Part shown: in pieces, positions 35,101 to 45,414 of the stretch | Layout of the letters: the number at the start of each line of letters is the position of its first letter | How positions within the stretch are numbered: position 1 is the stretch's first letter | NCBI GenBank assembly: GCA_950295325.1 | Contig: OX485804.1 | Coordinates: 16,366,001-16,430,000, forward strand | DNA length: 64,000 nt | Direction of reading: 5' to 3' | Source of the DNA: Polytrichum commune | Taxonomy: Eukaryota > Streptophyta > Polytrichopsida > Polytrichales > Polytrichaceae | Position numbers and translations under genes: made by a program | The notes under the pieces: generated by a model | The model's database searches: none | What the model saw: the letters and a program-made list of their open reading frames with translations, nothing else | What the model was told of the DNA's origin: nothing

Positions 35101-37635
35101 GGACAATTGAAATTCTTATACAGAATGAGAATAAGAGATTGCAAAAATTTACAATCCCTACCAAGCACCATAGGCAACTTAAACATGTTGACTTATTTTG
35201 ACTTAAAAAGGTGTGGAGGATTGAAAGAGATACCCATGGCCTTGGGTAAAATGACCTCCTTGACTCACCTCAACTTATGTGGGTGTAAAGGCTTGAAGGA
35301 GATACCTGAGGTGTTGGGTAATTTGACCTCTTTAACGTCCCTCAACTTGAATAAATGTCAAGGCTTGAAGGAGATACCGGAGGCGTTGGGTAGTTTGACC
35401 TCCTTGACCTCCCTTAACTTAAGTCATTGTTTCCGCTTAAAGGAGATACCGGAGGCGTTGGGTAACTTGACCTCCTTGACCTCCCTTGACTTAAGTTATT
35501 GTCTCCGATTGAAGGAGATACCGGAGGCATTGGGTAACTTGACCTCCTTGACCTCCCTCAACTTATATGAGTGTAAAGGCTTGAAGGAGATACCGGAGGC
35601 GTTGGGTAACTTGACCTCCTTGACCTCCCTGGACTTAAGTTGGTGTGGAGGCTTGAAGGAGATACCGGAGGCGTTGGGTAACTTGACCTCCTTGACCTCC
35701 CTGGACTTATATGGGTGTTCAGGCTTGAAGGAGATACCGGACGCGTTGGGTAACTTGACCTCCTTGACCTCCCTGGACTTAAGTTGGTGTGGAGGCTTGA
35801 AGGAGATACCAGAGGCGTTGGGTAAGTTGACCTCGTTGACATCCCTGGGCTTAAGCTGGTGTGAAGGCTTGAAGAAGATATCGGAGGCGTTGGGTAACTT
35901 GACCTCCTTGACCTCCCTCAACTTAGGTGGGTGTGAATGCTTGAAGGAGATACCGGAGTCGTTAGGTAACTTGACCTCCTTGACCTCCCTCTACTTAAAT
36001 GGGTGTAAAGGCTTGAAGGAGATACCGGAGGCGTTGGGTAACTTGACCTCCTTGACCTTCCTTCACTTAGGTGGGTGTGAAGGCTTGAAGGAGATACCGG
36101 AGGCGCTAGGTAATTTAACCTCCTTGAGCTCCCTCTACTTAATTGGGTGTGAAGGCTTGAAGGAGATACCGGAGGCATTGGGTGACTTGACCTCCTTGAC
36201 CTCTCTCTACTTAAATGAGTGTGGAGGCTTGAAGGAGATACCGGAGGCATTGGGTAACTTGACCTCCTTGACCTCCCTTCACTTAAGTAGGTGTCAAGGC
36301 TTGAAAATGATACCGGAGTCGTTGGGTAACTTGACCTCCTTGACCTTCATGAACTTAAGTGGGTGTCAAGGCTTGAAGGAGATACCGGAGGCGTTGGGTA
36401 ACTTGACCTCCTTGAGGTCCCTCAATTTAAGTTGGTGTGACGGCTTGAAGAATATACCGGATGCATTAGGTAACTTGACCTCCTTGACCTCCCTCTACTT
36501 AAATGGTTGTAAAGGCTTGAAGGAGATACCGGAGGCGTTGGGCAACTTGACCTCTTTGACCTGCCTGGACTTAAGTTGGTGTCGAGGCTTGAAGGAGATA
36601 CCGGCGGCGTTGGGTAACTTGACCTCCTTGACCTCCCTTAACTTAGATGGTTGTCAAGGCTTGAAGGATATATCGGAGGCGTTGGGTAACTTGAGCTCCT
36701 TGACCTCCCTAGACTTAAGTGGGTGTCGAGGCTTGAAGGAGATACCGGAGGCGTTGGGTAACTTGACATCTTTGACGTCCCTCAATTTAAGTTGTTGTAG
36801 AGGGTTGGAGGACATACCGGAGACGTTGGGTTACTTGACCGCCTTGAGGTCCGTCAACTTAAATGAGTGTCGAGGCTTGAAGGAGATACCCGAGTCGTTG
36901 GGTAACTTGACCTCCTTGACTTCCTTCGAGTTAATTGGGTGTGGACGATTGAAGGAGATACCCATGGCCTTGGGTAAAATGACCTCCTTGACTCAACTCA
37001 GCTTGAGTGGGTGTCTAGGCTTGAACGAGATACCCGAGACATTGGGTAACTTGACCTCTTTAAGGTCGCTCAACTTGGATGGATGTCGAGGCTTGAAGGA
37101 GATACCGGAGGCGTTGGGTAACTTGACCTCCTTGACCTCCCTAGACTTAAGTGGGTGTCGAGGATTGAAGGAGATACCGGAGGCATTGGGTAACTTGACC
37201 TTCTTGACTTTCCTTGACTTAAGTGGGTGTCGAGGCTTGAAGAATATACCGGTGGCGTTGGGTAATTTGACCTCCTTGAGATCCCTTGACTTAAGTGGGT
37301 GTCGAGGCTTGAAGAAACTACCCGAGTCGTTGGGTAACTTGACATCCTTGACCACCCTCAATATAAGTCGTTGTAGAGGATTGGAGGAGATACCGGAGAC
37401 ATTGGGTAACTTGACCGCCTTGATGTACCTCTATTTGAATGGATGTCGAGCCTGGAAGGAGACACAGGAGGCGTTGGATAATTTGACCTCGTTGACCTCC
37501 CTCAACTTTAATGGGTGTAGAGGTTTGACGGAAATACAGGAGACGTTGGGTATCTTCACATCTATAACGTCCCTCCATTTAAATAGAAGGAAACGCTTGA
37601 CTCGATATTGGAGAAATTTGGTTACTTGGCTTTAG
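32185..37635 (+). CDS. Kinase-NB-ARC-LRR immune receptor (PNL-type NLR), 1,816 aa
   Basis: One uninterrupted frame; the ATG at 32185 follows an in-frame stop at 32149. Residues 1-190 form a helical region like those preceding kinases of the plant MLKL/DUF1221 kind (tentative). Residues about 195-480 are a Ser/Thr kinase with a glycine loop (GDGASG, 202-207), Lys222, HRDLKPDN (320-327) and DFG (350-352), so catalysis is expected. NB-ARC follows: GVGGMGKTT (551-559), Walker B Asp629-Asp630, a TTR motif near 656, GLPL (716-719) and an IHE in place of MHD (833-835). Residues 1012-1803 are 33 LRRs of exactly 24 residues, preceded by two or three diverged ones. Kinase-NLR fusions are known from mosses (PNL class); NLRs sense pathogen activity inside the cell and trigger defence. 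A role here is inferred. No frameshift or stop is seen, so the gene looks functional. Upstream non-coding exons cannot be excluded. Confidence 0.93.
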   Translation: MDNSLLFMGCSKKLKQLEQAKILLNAKQCLHLKNKSHLVLECFKALVQQVHDKMEFGPSMKDLYRVVCKIEALIQDCARDDWIHASLWQMNNEEEFRELLEELNYIFNTLCEQFQILGIITMDLRKSIEFNPMNITEVEKDRNALVQQLLEHLDATKSFKDHEVAKYAYDRLVCRMDGEGVELNGATFPTYNGNPQRLTRLGDGASGQIYETNCFGLELALKVFKEVDIDCEYLADANFKKEVGILAGLSHPNIVKFICCGEGHAHDSKWRYIVMEKMERSLGVANMKDVDFQRSNLVVVDIMFQIASGMLYLHDMNVAHRDLKPDNILVNSLNDPILDPMGYVKVKLVDFGVSKIEAKDAYQEPTGHNLGTTGFRAPETFVRYDDTLKHFVNAFKSDVFSFAMVCSYILTREIPFSQCRRSEIKDMMQVGERPRLPCDCPESLTSLIKECWSFEPSERPTFQDICWRLCQIRHELHLSALNIINNGVKMDKSNIPQTQEVSENILPTIDTMEHKGDTSAKKGGNELVGMQERIPSVMKALEKHSIVAIIGVGGMGKTTLAEAVMERMHGHFEAFCFIFMKNKNCGTIEIFKEILNNLGAKVDDLEDIVQAKTRLCKTIKNKSALIVLDDIGNSKQIHELMDVEIFEAKCTYKMIITTRDWHLVENLGDVGRVDLDELMKGEAMKLFSRHAFGHQGYETPSHMVDIVENIVGACRGLPLSLKVVGGTLYGFKRLRIWVRALQRLQRARSLGLTNNNEVWHCLRISFDDLTQEEKNLFLDLCCYFSKDLVPMDTLKVVTSSRLWRDVNKNPEESLKRLEDKSLVKLHKDGVYEIHEQLRDMGRMIVETDPMYMGTRWWKIQEATWSGKTQGVMERIECLSFNEPTRKFKIHFDITKPLSSLRFFGFQGFEGSISLDEFLNQSKNLQCLMVICQPKRNLATTSNPFSFNWDNHIHLQILVIEGVSTLYEIGDSIGQLKFLYRMRIRDCKNLQSLPSTIGNLNMLTYFDLKRCGGLKEIPMALGKMTSLTHLNLCGCKGLKEIPEVLGNLTSLTSLNLNKCQGLKEIPEALGSLTSLTSLNLSHCFRLKEIPEALGNLTSLTSLDLSYCLRLKEIPEALGNLTSLTSLNLYECKGLKEIPEALGNLTSLTSLDLSWCGGLKEIPEALGNLTSLTSLDLYGCSGLKEIPDALGNLTSLTSLDLSWCGGLKEIPEALGKLTSLTSLGLSWCEGLKKISEALGNLTSLTSLNLGGCECLKEIPESLGNLTSLTSLYLNGCKGLKEIPEALGNLTSLTFLHLGGCEGLKEIPEALGNLTSLSSLYLIGCEGLKEIPEALGDLTSLTSLYLNECGGLKEIPEALGNLTSLTSLHLSRCQGLKMIPESLGNLTSLTFMNLSGCQGLKEIPEALGNLTSLRSLNLSWCDGLKNIPDALGNLTSLTSLYLNGCKGLKEIPEALGNLTSLTCLDLSWCRGLKEIPAALGNLTSLTSLNLDGCQGLKDISEALGNLSSLTSLDLSGCRGLKEIPEALGNLTSLTSLNLSCCRGLEDIPETLGYLTALRSVNLNECRGLKEIPESLGNLTSLTSFELIGCGRLKEIPMALGKMTSLTQLSLSGCLGLNEIPETLGNLTSLRSLNLDGCRGLKEIPEALGNLTSLTSLDLSGCRGLKEIPEALGNLTFLTFLDLSGCRGLKNIPVALGNLTSLRSLDLSGCRGLKKLPESLGNLTSLTTLNISRCRGLEEIPETLGNLTALMYLYLNGCRAWKETQEALDNLTSLTSLNFNGCRGLTEIQETLGIFTSITSLHLNRRKRLTRYWRNLVTWL
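35218..37593 (+). repeat. 33-unit, 72-bp coding LRR array
   Basis: The 3' half of the kinase-NLR consists of 33 head-to-tail 72-bp units with consensus GLKEIPEALGNLTSLTSLDL followed by SGCR. Not one unit has an insertion or deletion. Most variation falls in the four or five residues before the Cys (the variable solvent-exposed positions). Units 1 and 25 share PMALGKMTSLT and units 2 and 26 follow suit, suggesting duplication of multi-unit blocks. The last three units are degenerate. The C-terminal tail after the array is only 13 residues. Confidence 0.95.
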
Positions 37636-38125
37636 TGCCCTCAAGTCAAAATGGATGGTTGTGTACGTAGGCTTGAAAACGTTAAAGTGTTGGGTAATAG
37701 TTGGAAAGACATATTAGAGGTTGTGGGCAACATGATCTTCTGGACTAGGCTCAACTTATGTAGATGTCAAGGCTTAAAAAACATACATGAGGCATTGGGA
37801 TAACTTAACTTGACTCCATTATATTAAAATGGGTGTAAAGGCTCGAAGGAGATTCAAGGGGACATTGTGAAACTCAACCTCCTTGACCTTGTTGGTTTCA
37901 ATTGGGTTGAAAGGCCTAAAGTAGATACTAGAGGCCTTTGGTATCTTGATCTTTCTGACATGTTGCACTTGAATGGGTGGAATGGCCTACAGGAGATACC
38001 GGATGCATGAATTAATTTGACATCCTACAACTTACATGAGTAATTAGTTGTAATATGTGGAGGGAGATATTGGAGGTTGGCTAACTTGACCTTCTTGTCC
38101 CCCCCCCTTGTAGATATATTGGTAT
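37419..38125. repeat. Duplicated 3' end of the kinase-NLR, copy 1
   Basis: This 707-bp stretch, covering the end of LRR unit 31, units 32-33, the stop codon and 490 bp of downstream sequence, recurs in the same orientation at 39759-40464. Similarity is high throughout, including shared non-coding tracts such as the poly-C run followed by TTGTAGATATATTGGTAT. Confidence 0.85.
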
Positions 38126-39758
38126 ATAGCAGATGTCAACCCTAAACCCCCACCCTTACGCGTCGTAGTCCGGGTGGGAGCCTCAGGCTAACATGTAATT
38201 GACTACCTTGCTTGGTACAAATGTCCAGGCTCCCAATGCATCCAATGTAAGTTTCAAACACACATTTTTTTATTTAAATGGCACTAGGTCAAAGTGTTGA
38301 GAAACACTTTATTATCCCCAAGTACATCTCACTCATACATCAACTCCTAACCCCCTAAATCCTACTCCCAGCTATGATTAACTACCTTTAACCCCCAATT
38401 ATTCCAGCAGCTGAGCCCCAGGCAACTAGTAAGAACCCTGCCCCTGGAATTCTATTCAATGTTGCCGTCCAGCAATGGTCCTAGCCTTAAACCTTAAGCC
38501 CTACCTACTGATCCCACTGTCCTCGTACTAGCAACATTCCCTTCCCAGGGCCACAGTAAGTTGCCCTTTCGGCATTCGACCTCCAGCCATACGGCTGACA
38601 TGAACCTGTAAACTCCCAGTTGCTTAACCGGCTTCGGCCACAGCTGCGACCAGCATCAGTAATTCCCCAAGCAGATTCCCTAGCACCCTGAAGCTACTCG
38701 TGCATGAATACATACCAGGCCCAAAACCAACTTCACTGGCTTAGCAATGTAGGCTGGATCTGCACATTTTTGAGTCTCAACCATGGCTGGACCGCAGGTG
38801 AGGTGAATGTCGCTCTTGTGCTTCGCCCTACCCAGCTTCGGAAGGAGATTAAGTGGCATGCCCCTTGTAACCATTACCATCCCCTCAACTCTGAAGTAAT
38901 TCCTTCCCCTGTTCACATACCTGCCGAAGGTCACCCCCTTTGTCGACCGAATTTTGCCGAAAACTCCCGAATTCGTCAAGATCACTCGGCTCTTGGCCCA
39001 GTCAGGTAGCCATTTAGAGTTTGAACACTTTGTTCAAGCGAGTGCGCTACCCCAGCTGTTTGAGGGCCGAATTGCTTCCTTCACCGATTAGAATTACCCT
39101 GACGCTCAATGCTGGTAGGAATGCCTAGTTCGGTGTCGCCTTGCGGCGGTGGATGAGCTCGGCCCAGGGACCGAGATTCCACTCCCTTTCACTTCCCAGG
39201 CGCGCTCTCGGCACCTGCCCACATTCAACTATCCTCACCCTTTGTTGCATCACATTTGTCTGCCTCCTTGGGCAGCTACCAGGCGCCCTCACCGCATCGG
39301 TGCTTCTCACCGCACCTTGTTTTTCTTCCGCCTCAGGCCGCCAGCTTCCTCCGAGAGAGAACGAGGCAGGGTCTGCCGTCCCCTTGAGACCCAGTTCGAA
39401 CGAGAGTCCCGCTCCCCTGATCCTACTTTGAATCCTATCTTCCTGCCTTAAACTAACTACGCCTAGGCCTAAAACAAACACTAAAATTTGGCCTAAGTCT
39501 TAATCCTCAACCAAATTAGTTAAATCTCTATTCATCCTAACTCTCAACCCCATCAACCAAAGGTAAAACCCCAAACCCACATTTTCCACTCAAAGTTCAA
39601 TCCTATTACTGTCCTAGTCCTAAACTCAACTACTGATTTAAACTTAAAGCTTTACTCTTTTTATATTTTTGTTTGTGTAATGCCAAGCAAGAGTGTAAGG
39701 TTTTCTTGATGATTTTAGGATTTCAACCAAATGTGGGCACAATTTTGGGCTCACAAGC
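38126..39758. other. 1.6-kb GC-richer segment between the two 3'-end copies
   Basis: Base composition and texture differ from the AT-rich flanks, especially at 38440-39450. No known domain was found in any frame; minus-strand frames at 38680-38985 and 39125-39481 are unidentified. A minus-strand AATAAA near 38312 and CT-rich plus-strand runs suggest a minus-strand transcription unit or a captured sequence. A minus-strand string at 39030-39075 (CAGCTGGGGTAGCGC..GTTCAAACTC) looks faintly tRNA-like. No terminal repeats or target duplication were found. Confidence 0.4.
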
Positions 39759-39951
39759 CTTAACGTCCCTCAACTTGAATGGATGTCGAGCCTTGAAGGA
39801 GATACCGGAGGCCTTGGGTAATTTGACCTCTTTGACCTCCCTCACCTTTAATGGGTGTATAGGTTTGAAGGAAATACCAGAGACGTTGGGTATCTTCACA
39901 TCTATAACGTCCCTCCATTTAAATAGAAGGAAACGCTTGACTCGATATTGA
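39759..39951 (+). pseudogene. Detached LRR tail (kinase-NLR 3'-end duplicate)
   Basis: A frame encodes the last LRR units of the kinase-NLR and its KRLTRY tail, but no kinase, NB-ARC or other LRRs lie upstream. Its stop comes at TATTGA where the gene has TATTGG, so it ends seven codons earlier. Its units (ALKEIPEALGNL, GLKEIPETLG) fit the array consensus better than the gene's own units 32-33 (AWKETQEALDNL, GLTEIQETLG). It is not expected to make a functional product by itself. Confidence 0.8.
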
Positions 39952-40464
39952 AGAAATTTGGTTACTTGGCTTTAGTGCCCTCAAGTCAAAATGAATGGTT
40001 GTGTAGGCTTGAAAACGTTAAAGTGTTGGGTAATAGTTGAAAAGACATATTAGAGGTTGTGGGCAACATGATCTTCTTGACTAGGCTCAACGTATGTAGA
40101 TGTCAAGGCTTAAAAAAACATACATGAGGCATTGGGATAACCTAACCTCCTTGACTCCATTATATTAAAATGGGTGTAAAGGCTCAAAGGACATTCAAGG
40201 GGACATTGTGAAACTCAACTTCCTTGACCTTGTTGGTTTTAATTAAGTAGAAAGGCCTAAAGTAGATACTAGAGGCCTTTGGTATCTTGATCTTTTTGAC
40301 ATGTTGCACTTGAATGGGTGGAATGGCCTACAGGAGATACCGAATGCATGGATTAATTTGACATCCTACAACTTACATGAGTAATTAGTTGTGATATGTG
40401 GAGGGACATATTGGAGGTTCGATAACTTGACCTTCTTGTCCCCCCCTTGTAGATATATTGGTAT
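39759..40464. repeat. Duplicated 3' end of the kinase-NLR, copy 2
   Basis: Counterpart of 37419-38125, displaced by about 2,340 bp. Both ends are sharp: similarity begins at the TT(A/G)A(C/T)GT segment and stops after GATATATTGGTAT. It carries the LRR-tail pseudogene. Confidence 0.85.
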
Positions 40465-43400
40465 GTAGGCTTGTAAGAAATATTATAGGCCTTTGGTAGG
40501 TTGATGCATCATGTATGTCCACTATTATTGGATCGGGAATCTGGTCAATGTGAGGATATTGTGCGGGTAGACCATTATTTATCACTACTCCATCTCTCTC
40601 TATGAGCCAACATTTGTGTTGCGGGTTCTTTAGTTTCATTCGTCCCTACAAGTGGGATTAATTTGTGAGTACTAAGTGTGTACGTGAGTTCTTTTGTGCA
40701 ATATGTGTAGTTCCATTTTATAATCCAAGAATATCATGAATTGCCAAACAAATGTAGCTCAACTTGCTATTTTTATTATGAGGGAAATGTATGACTTTCT
40801 AACGAGTACGTAACCGCTAAAAGGAAATCTAGGTAGTTCCTTCAAGTACTTCCGTCAAATGTAGTGGCTATGTTGTTTTTCTATGACAATATAGATTTCC
40901 TATCACATTTCGTAAAGATTGTCGTACTTGAGAACAAGAAAATCATGCCACAAGAACTACAACATAAGAAAACACACATAGAGGAAGGCCTAAACGAAAA
41001 TGACTCTTGGTCATAAATTAGCAAGGATTGACAACACATTGCATGTTGATAACATTGACAAGCCTTTGTATCAGCTCAGAGCACACACAAACCTAAACAA
41101 GAGATACAAAACCATGTATAGTAATGAATCATGTACCAGGAAGGGTAAGTAGCAAACACTTTGAATACCATTGGTTTGCTCAACAAAAGATACAACAATC
41201 CACAACAATCTTGAATGTGGTGTCCTTTGCCAGGTAGGGTTCCTTGAGCTCACCCATGCAACTCTTCACAAATGCCTTCAATTCATCATTGTTACATCCT
41301 TCACTCCAAACTTCATACATTCCTTTCAGCAACATGCCTACAAGATGAGAACAATTGTTTATCGACACTTCCATGCGCCACACATGCTAGTGAAACCCAT
41401 CCAAAAAGTTGTTTGTATGCAGTCTGGAAACCTCAACAATCAGACATAAGACGTACAATTCTCTTTATTGCGCATACTCTAGTTCATCCACTTTGGGTTT
41501 GTTTTCTTAGTCTCCCTCAGAATATAACTAAGTTTTTTCAGGGGTGGTTGCGGTCGTAGTGGCGGTTGTGGTTTACTTCTTTAGTTCTATTTCCATGGGA
41601 ATTGGCATAATAAATGCTAACCATAACTACAATCACGTTCTACCACATCAACCTCAAAGGTCCTGAAATAGATTATTGAGGTCCATTTAGTATGTCCAAA
41701 CAATGAACTTGTAGTCACAATGTTTTTGACTACACCCCTGATGGCAAGGATTGGGGAAAGGAAATCCCATCATTTTGCGCCCGATTTAACCTTTTACATG
41801 TCAAACTTTGTTGTGCTATTGAAAATTGCAAAGAAGATGTGCAATCAAAGTAAGAGATATACTTTGGATATCTTAACCCATCATATGTGTTTTTTCCCTT
41901 GTAAGTTCATTAAAATTATGATATGTATTGAGCAATCATCTTCATAAATAGATTTAAAAAACCATTTTATGTATGGGTTATTACTTGGTTTAAAAAGTTG
42001 TACGCCTAAAAGGTCATCATGAAACTGTAATTGGCAATACCATTTTTTTCTTCTCATTTTTAGCTAGTAAATTTGACCCTCTATCACCACAAGATTAAAG
42101 AATACATCAACAAGAACTTACCTAATACCTATGGGTTCTAGGTTACAAATACTATTCATTAAGCCATGCAAAAGGAGACTTAGTGATAAAGCACTAGGCC
42201 TTGGCTAATATAATATTGTTAAGCTTCTTGTAAATTTTTCCCCTAGATGAGAAATTACATATATGCGTTGCACAAAGAACAAAGAACCAATCATACATGC
42301 GTTATTCTTGAATCTAGCTTACACAAGTTTCCACCTACCCTATTTACAAGTTAGCTTAGGTGTACATGAATTATTTTTGGTTAGAAAGTACCATGTGAGT
42401 GGTTCGAACATCTTAAAAGTTGATGTTAAAATTGAACTTAGGTTGGACACCCAATCACTCTTGAACTTGCAATACTTCAAATATGTTATGATAGGTTGCT
42501 TACGCTACTTGTTTAGCCCCCCCTCCCCCCAAAAAAAAACAAATGCAGCTAGGACTTAACAATGTTATTGGCTTGATATTAGAAACACCTAAGCATTGAA
42601 AGAAATTTTTTCATCATCACTTTGATGTATAATCTACTGGGTCAAATTGAGATTGGATTATGTATGTTATTGTCTAGGTACATGTGCACATATCACACAA
42701 GTGGAGTGGTTTTTCTCCACAATAAGATATCCCGATGAGTAAAAGATTGTTGACAATTGGCTTTGTACGTGTTTTTGACACCATCCTATATAAGTTTAAG
42801 CTCGTCTAGGAAGGAGTCAAGAATATGTCCAAGTTACTCACTTGTTTCAGTCCTAAACACATCATACAATAAATACGATCAATAACATTAAACACTCAAA
42901 GTTGTATTTCATGCTATGTATGCATGAAAATAGGGCATCGTTTGATGCATACATACTTGGAACAATCATTGATAAAAGAATGAAGTCACTCCAAATAGCC
43001 AAGTATAGAGGCAAATTAGAGATTACCAAAATCAAAGGCCATATGGAATGAGTGCTACGTTATTGACCAAATGGGTTGAACCTGTTAGTTGACAACCCCA
43101 AACAAACATTGTGGGCGTCATCTCCAAATTCAAGGTATTTGGAATCCACATGTTTCCATGCCTTGTTATCTTGAGGGTTGTTTAACACACCAAACTTGCT
43201 TTTCTCTTCTTTGTGCCAAGACATCGATTTAGACAAGGCGGGACATAGCCTGCAAATGTGGTATGAATGGAACATAGAAAATTTTCAACAAAATCAAACA
43301 ATAACATGCCATGAGCATGCCAACATTATAATGTCAATTTTGATCAAATATGTTTATTTGATATTCTCTTGAATTCCAATATTGATATTTGAATTCAAAA

Positions 43401-45157
43401 CATATTTGGGAAAACATATACCTTTAATAGTGTGTAGTCTTTATATTTACCGTAGTAAATAATACAATCTCGGGGGCAACAATGAATGTGATTGTAACCC
43501 AAGCCCACAACATGCATGAATTTCTTCAACTCCGCATGTGTTTTTGAAAACATAGGATGAAGGTGAGAAGGCAAGAAAAATTTATAAATAATGGTCACCA
43601 TGGTTTTTATGGCATTAATTGACACATAGTTGTTTACTTGAAATTGTAGGATGAGAACAAAAGCCTTAAAAAGATTGGTTGGTGATATATAAAAATTAAG
43701 GATTTTCACTTGAGTTCTCAAGAAATCTCTAGATTCGCTCAGTGGGGGCTATGTGAACTTGATGGACGTCCGCCAAGAGGGTCATTAGCATGGGGCGGGG
43801 GCTCCCACGACATGGTTTGAAATGAAAGAATATAACATATCTTCAAGTATGTCGTTGTCTTATGCACGGTCCTCCACAACAAGTTGGCCTATCCTATCAA
43901 CAAATTTGGGCGAATTTGTATGATATGTGTCACTGCCATCAAGATTAGTTCACTAAACGTCTCTAGCTTAGTTGAAAATGCCACTGATGATTGTAAAATA
44001 TAGAAGCCCACCATTAATAATGGTATATTTAAGGCGCAACTAATCAAATTGTAGTTTAAACATAACATTACTAGTTGATATCCATTGCGAAACCTATATA
44101 TATACCACATACATGAAAATAGAAACATATCACATGTGTGGTGGACATGCCATACATCAAAACATGTCAAATCTCCACTTCCGATGCCCACAATTGGGTA
44201 GGTATGCCTGGATTCTGCATGCACCTTAAACAATGGCATGGAATCATGAAGTTGCTGGAGATTGCAAGGGTGTCGGGACTTTCATTGCGTCAATGATGCA
44301 CTCAAGGGGCAGTAAGCGAGGTTTGTTTCAGCGCCTAACACTCCCATTTTTTTCATTTCCCCCCCCAAGTAGAATTTGTCATCTCTCTCTACCTCTCTCC
44401 CTCTCCCTAGAGGTCCGATGCTTTCAATCTCCTAAACATTGTTGACCTACAACAAAATAATATTGTTCGTAGTTAATAAAAACAAAACATCCATTTTTAA
44501 GAATTGGTGTGATTGGAATGGTTACAACTGCGTTAAATAAAAAACTTTATTGAATATGATATAATTTTATTACTATTAAAAAAATACTTTAGGATAATAC
44601 ATCCCAATAATAACCACATACCCAACTTGTGTAGACTTCAACAAGCCCAAACATAATATTTTGCCATCATATGTGTTTGTACCCAAGTACATAAATCCTG
44701 CTCAAGTTAAGAAGAAAGAATGAAAATTGAACATTGATTAAGCTTCATTAATGCTAAAGTGTATAATTAATCAAATAAGGAGAGTGGAAAATCGTATGCA
44801 AACGTTAAAAAATCTTCAATCCACTATTGTAGGCCAAAAATATTTTGGTGCGCGGACATTAGTTTGTTGTCTAAAATGACACCAAAACACCGTGAAAGAC
44901 ATGGAATTATTGCGATGAAGATAAATTTGTCATGAACCAAAACCAAACCAATTTTTGTCTTGTTTATATGCTAGAATTCTATTTTAAGAAAAATACTAGA
45001 TTAATGATTTGAGTCGATTACTATCACTTTACAAATGACATGTATGAAAAACTTTGATTTTGGATAGGGTGACTTTAAAATGAAAACATGATTGCTTGAA
45101 TGGAAGGGCACATTTGGGCTCCCTTACAGGTTCTAAGGGTATAAGTTGAGTAGTAAG
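40465..45157. other. AT-rich intergenic DNA
   Basis: Apart from the TRM11-like exon at 41198-41337, no gene or element was recognised. Homopolymer tracts occur at 42522-42538 and 44361-44367. Frames of 60-116 codons here have no identifiable features. Confidence 0.45.
41198..41337 (-). pseudogene. Isolated exon resembling TRM11 tRNA (guanine-10-N2) methyltransferase
   Basis: After a plausible splice acceptor (CTCATCTTGTAG) the minus strand reads LLKGMYEVWSEG..DELKAFV then PYLAKDTTFKIVVD. This follows the pattern of the N-terminal part of TRM11 proteins, (I/V)KG(M/I)(Y/F)E(L/V)W..G...EEL......P(Y/F)...(S/T)T(F/Y)(K/R)I, recalled from memory. A donor may follow GTGGATT. I found neither a convincing exon before it nor the methyltransferase catalytic domain after it, so it is probably a gene fragment. 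It could be one exon of a gene whose others I failed to recognise. Confidence 0.45.
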
Positions 45158-45406
45158 CTCGGGGGGTTCACTCCCTTTTATATTTTGCATACACGTGCGT
45201 TCGGGACCTATTTATTGGGGGGGGGGGTTATTTACCTTGCAGAAAAGATTATAAGGTGATGGTATTTTACATGTAAACATGTTTCACTATTTTGAAATCC
45301 CCTATTTTACATGTACATTTTTTATAAAATTTATTTATAATGAATATATTGGACCCTATTTTATATCGCACGTTGTTCTACGATTTTCGCCAGTGAACCC
45401 CCCAAG
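45158..45406. mobile_element. hAT-type MITE, 249 bp
   Basis: The left end CTCGGGGGGTTCACT and the right end, reverse-complemented, CTTGGGGGGTTCACTGGCG form inverted repeats. A perfect 8-bp target duplication GTAGTAAG lies at 45150-45157 and 45407-45414. Its right subterminal sequence (TCACTGGCGAAAAT..ACGTGCG..ATAGGGT) matches the left subterminal sequence of the element at 61440. No coding capacity. Confidence 0.88.
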
Positions 45407-45414
45407 GTAGTAAG

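Noticed and set aside
35496-37578. Minus-strand frames of 86-141 codons with repeated NASGISFKP-like units
   Set aside because: They are antisense shadows of the 72-bp LRR array.
35218-37593. Regular direct repeats that might suggest a CRISPR array
   Set aside because: The 72-bp units are contiguous, without spacers, and encode LRRs in frame.
39030-39075. tRNA-like string on the minus strand
   Set aside because: The spacing between the A-box-like and B-box-like parts is too short and no cloverleaf can be drawn; not called as a tRNA or SINE.
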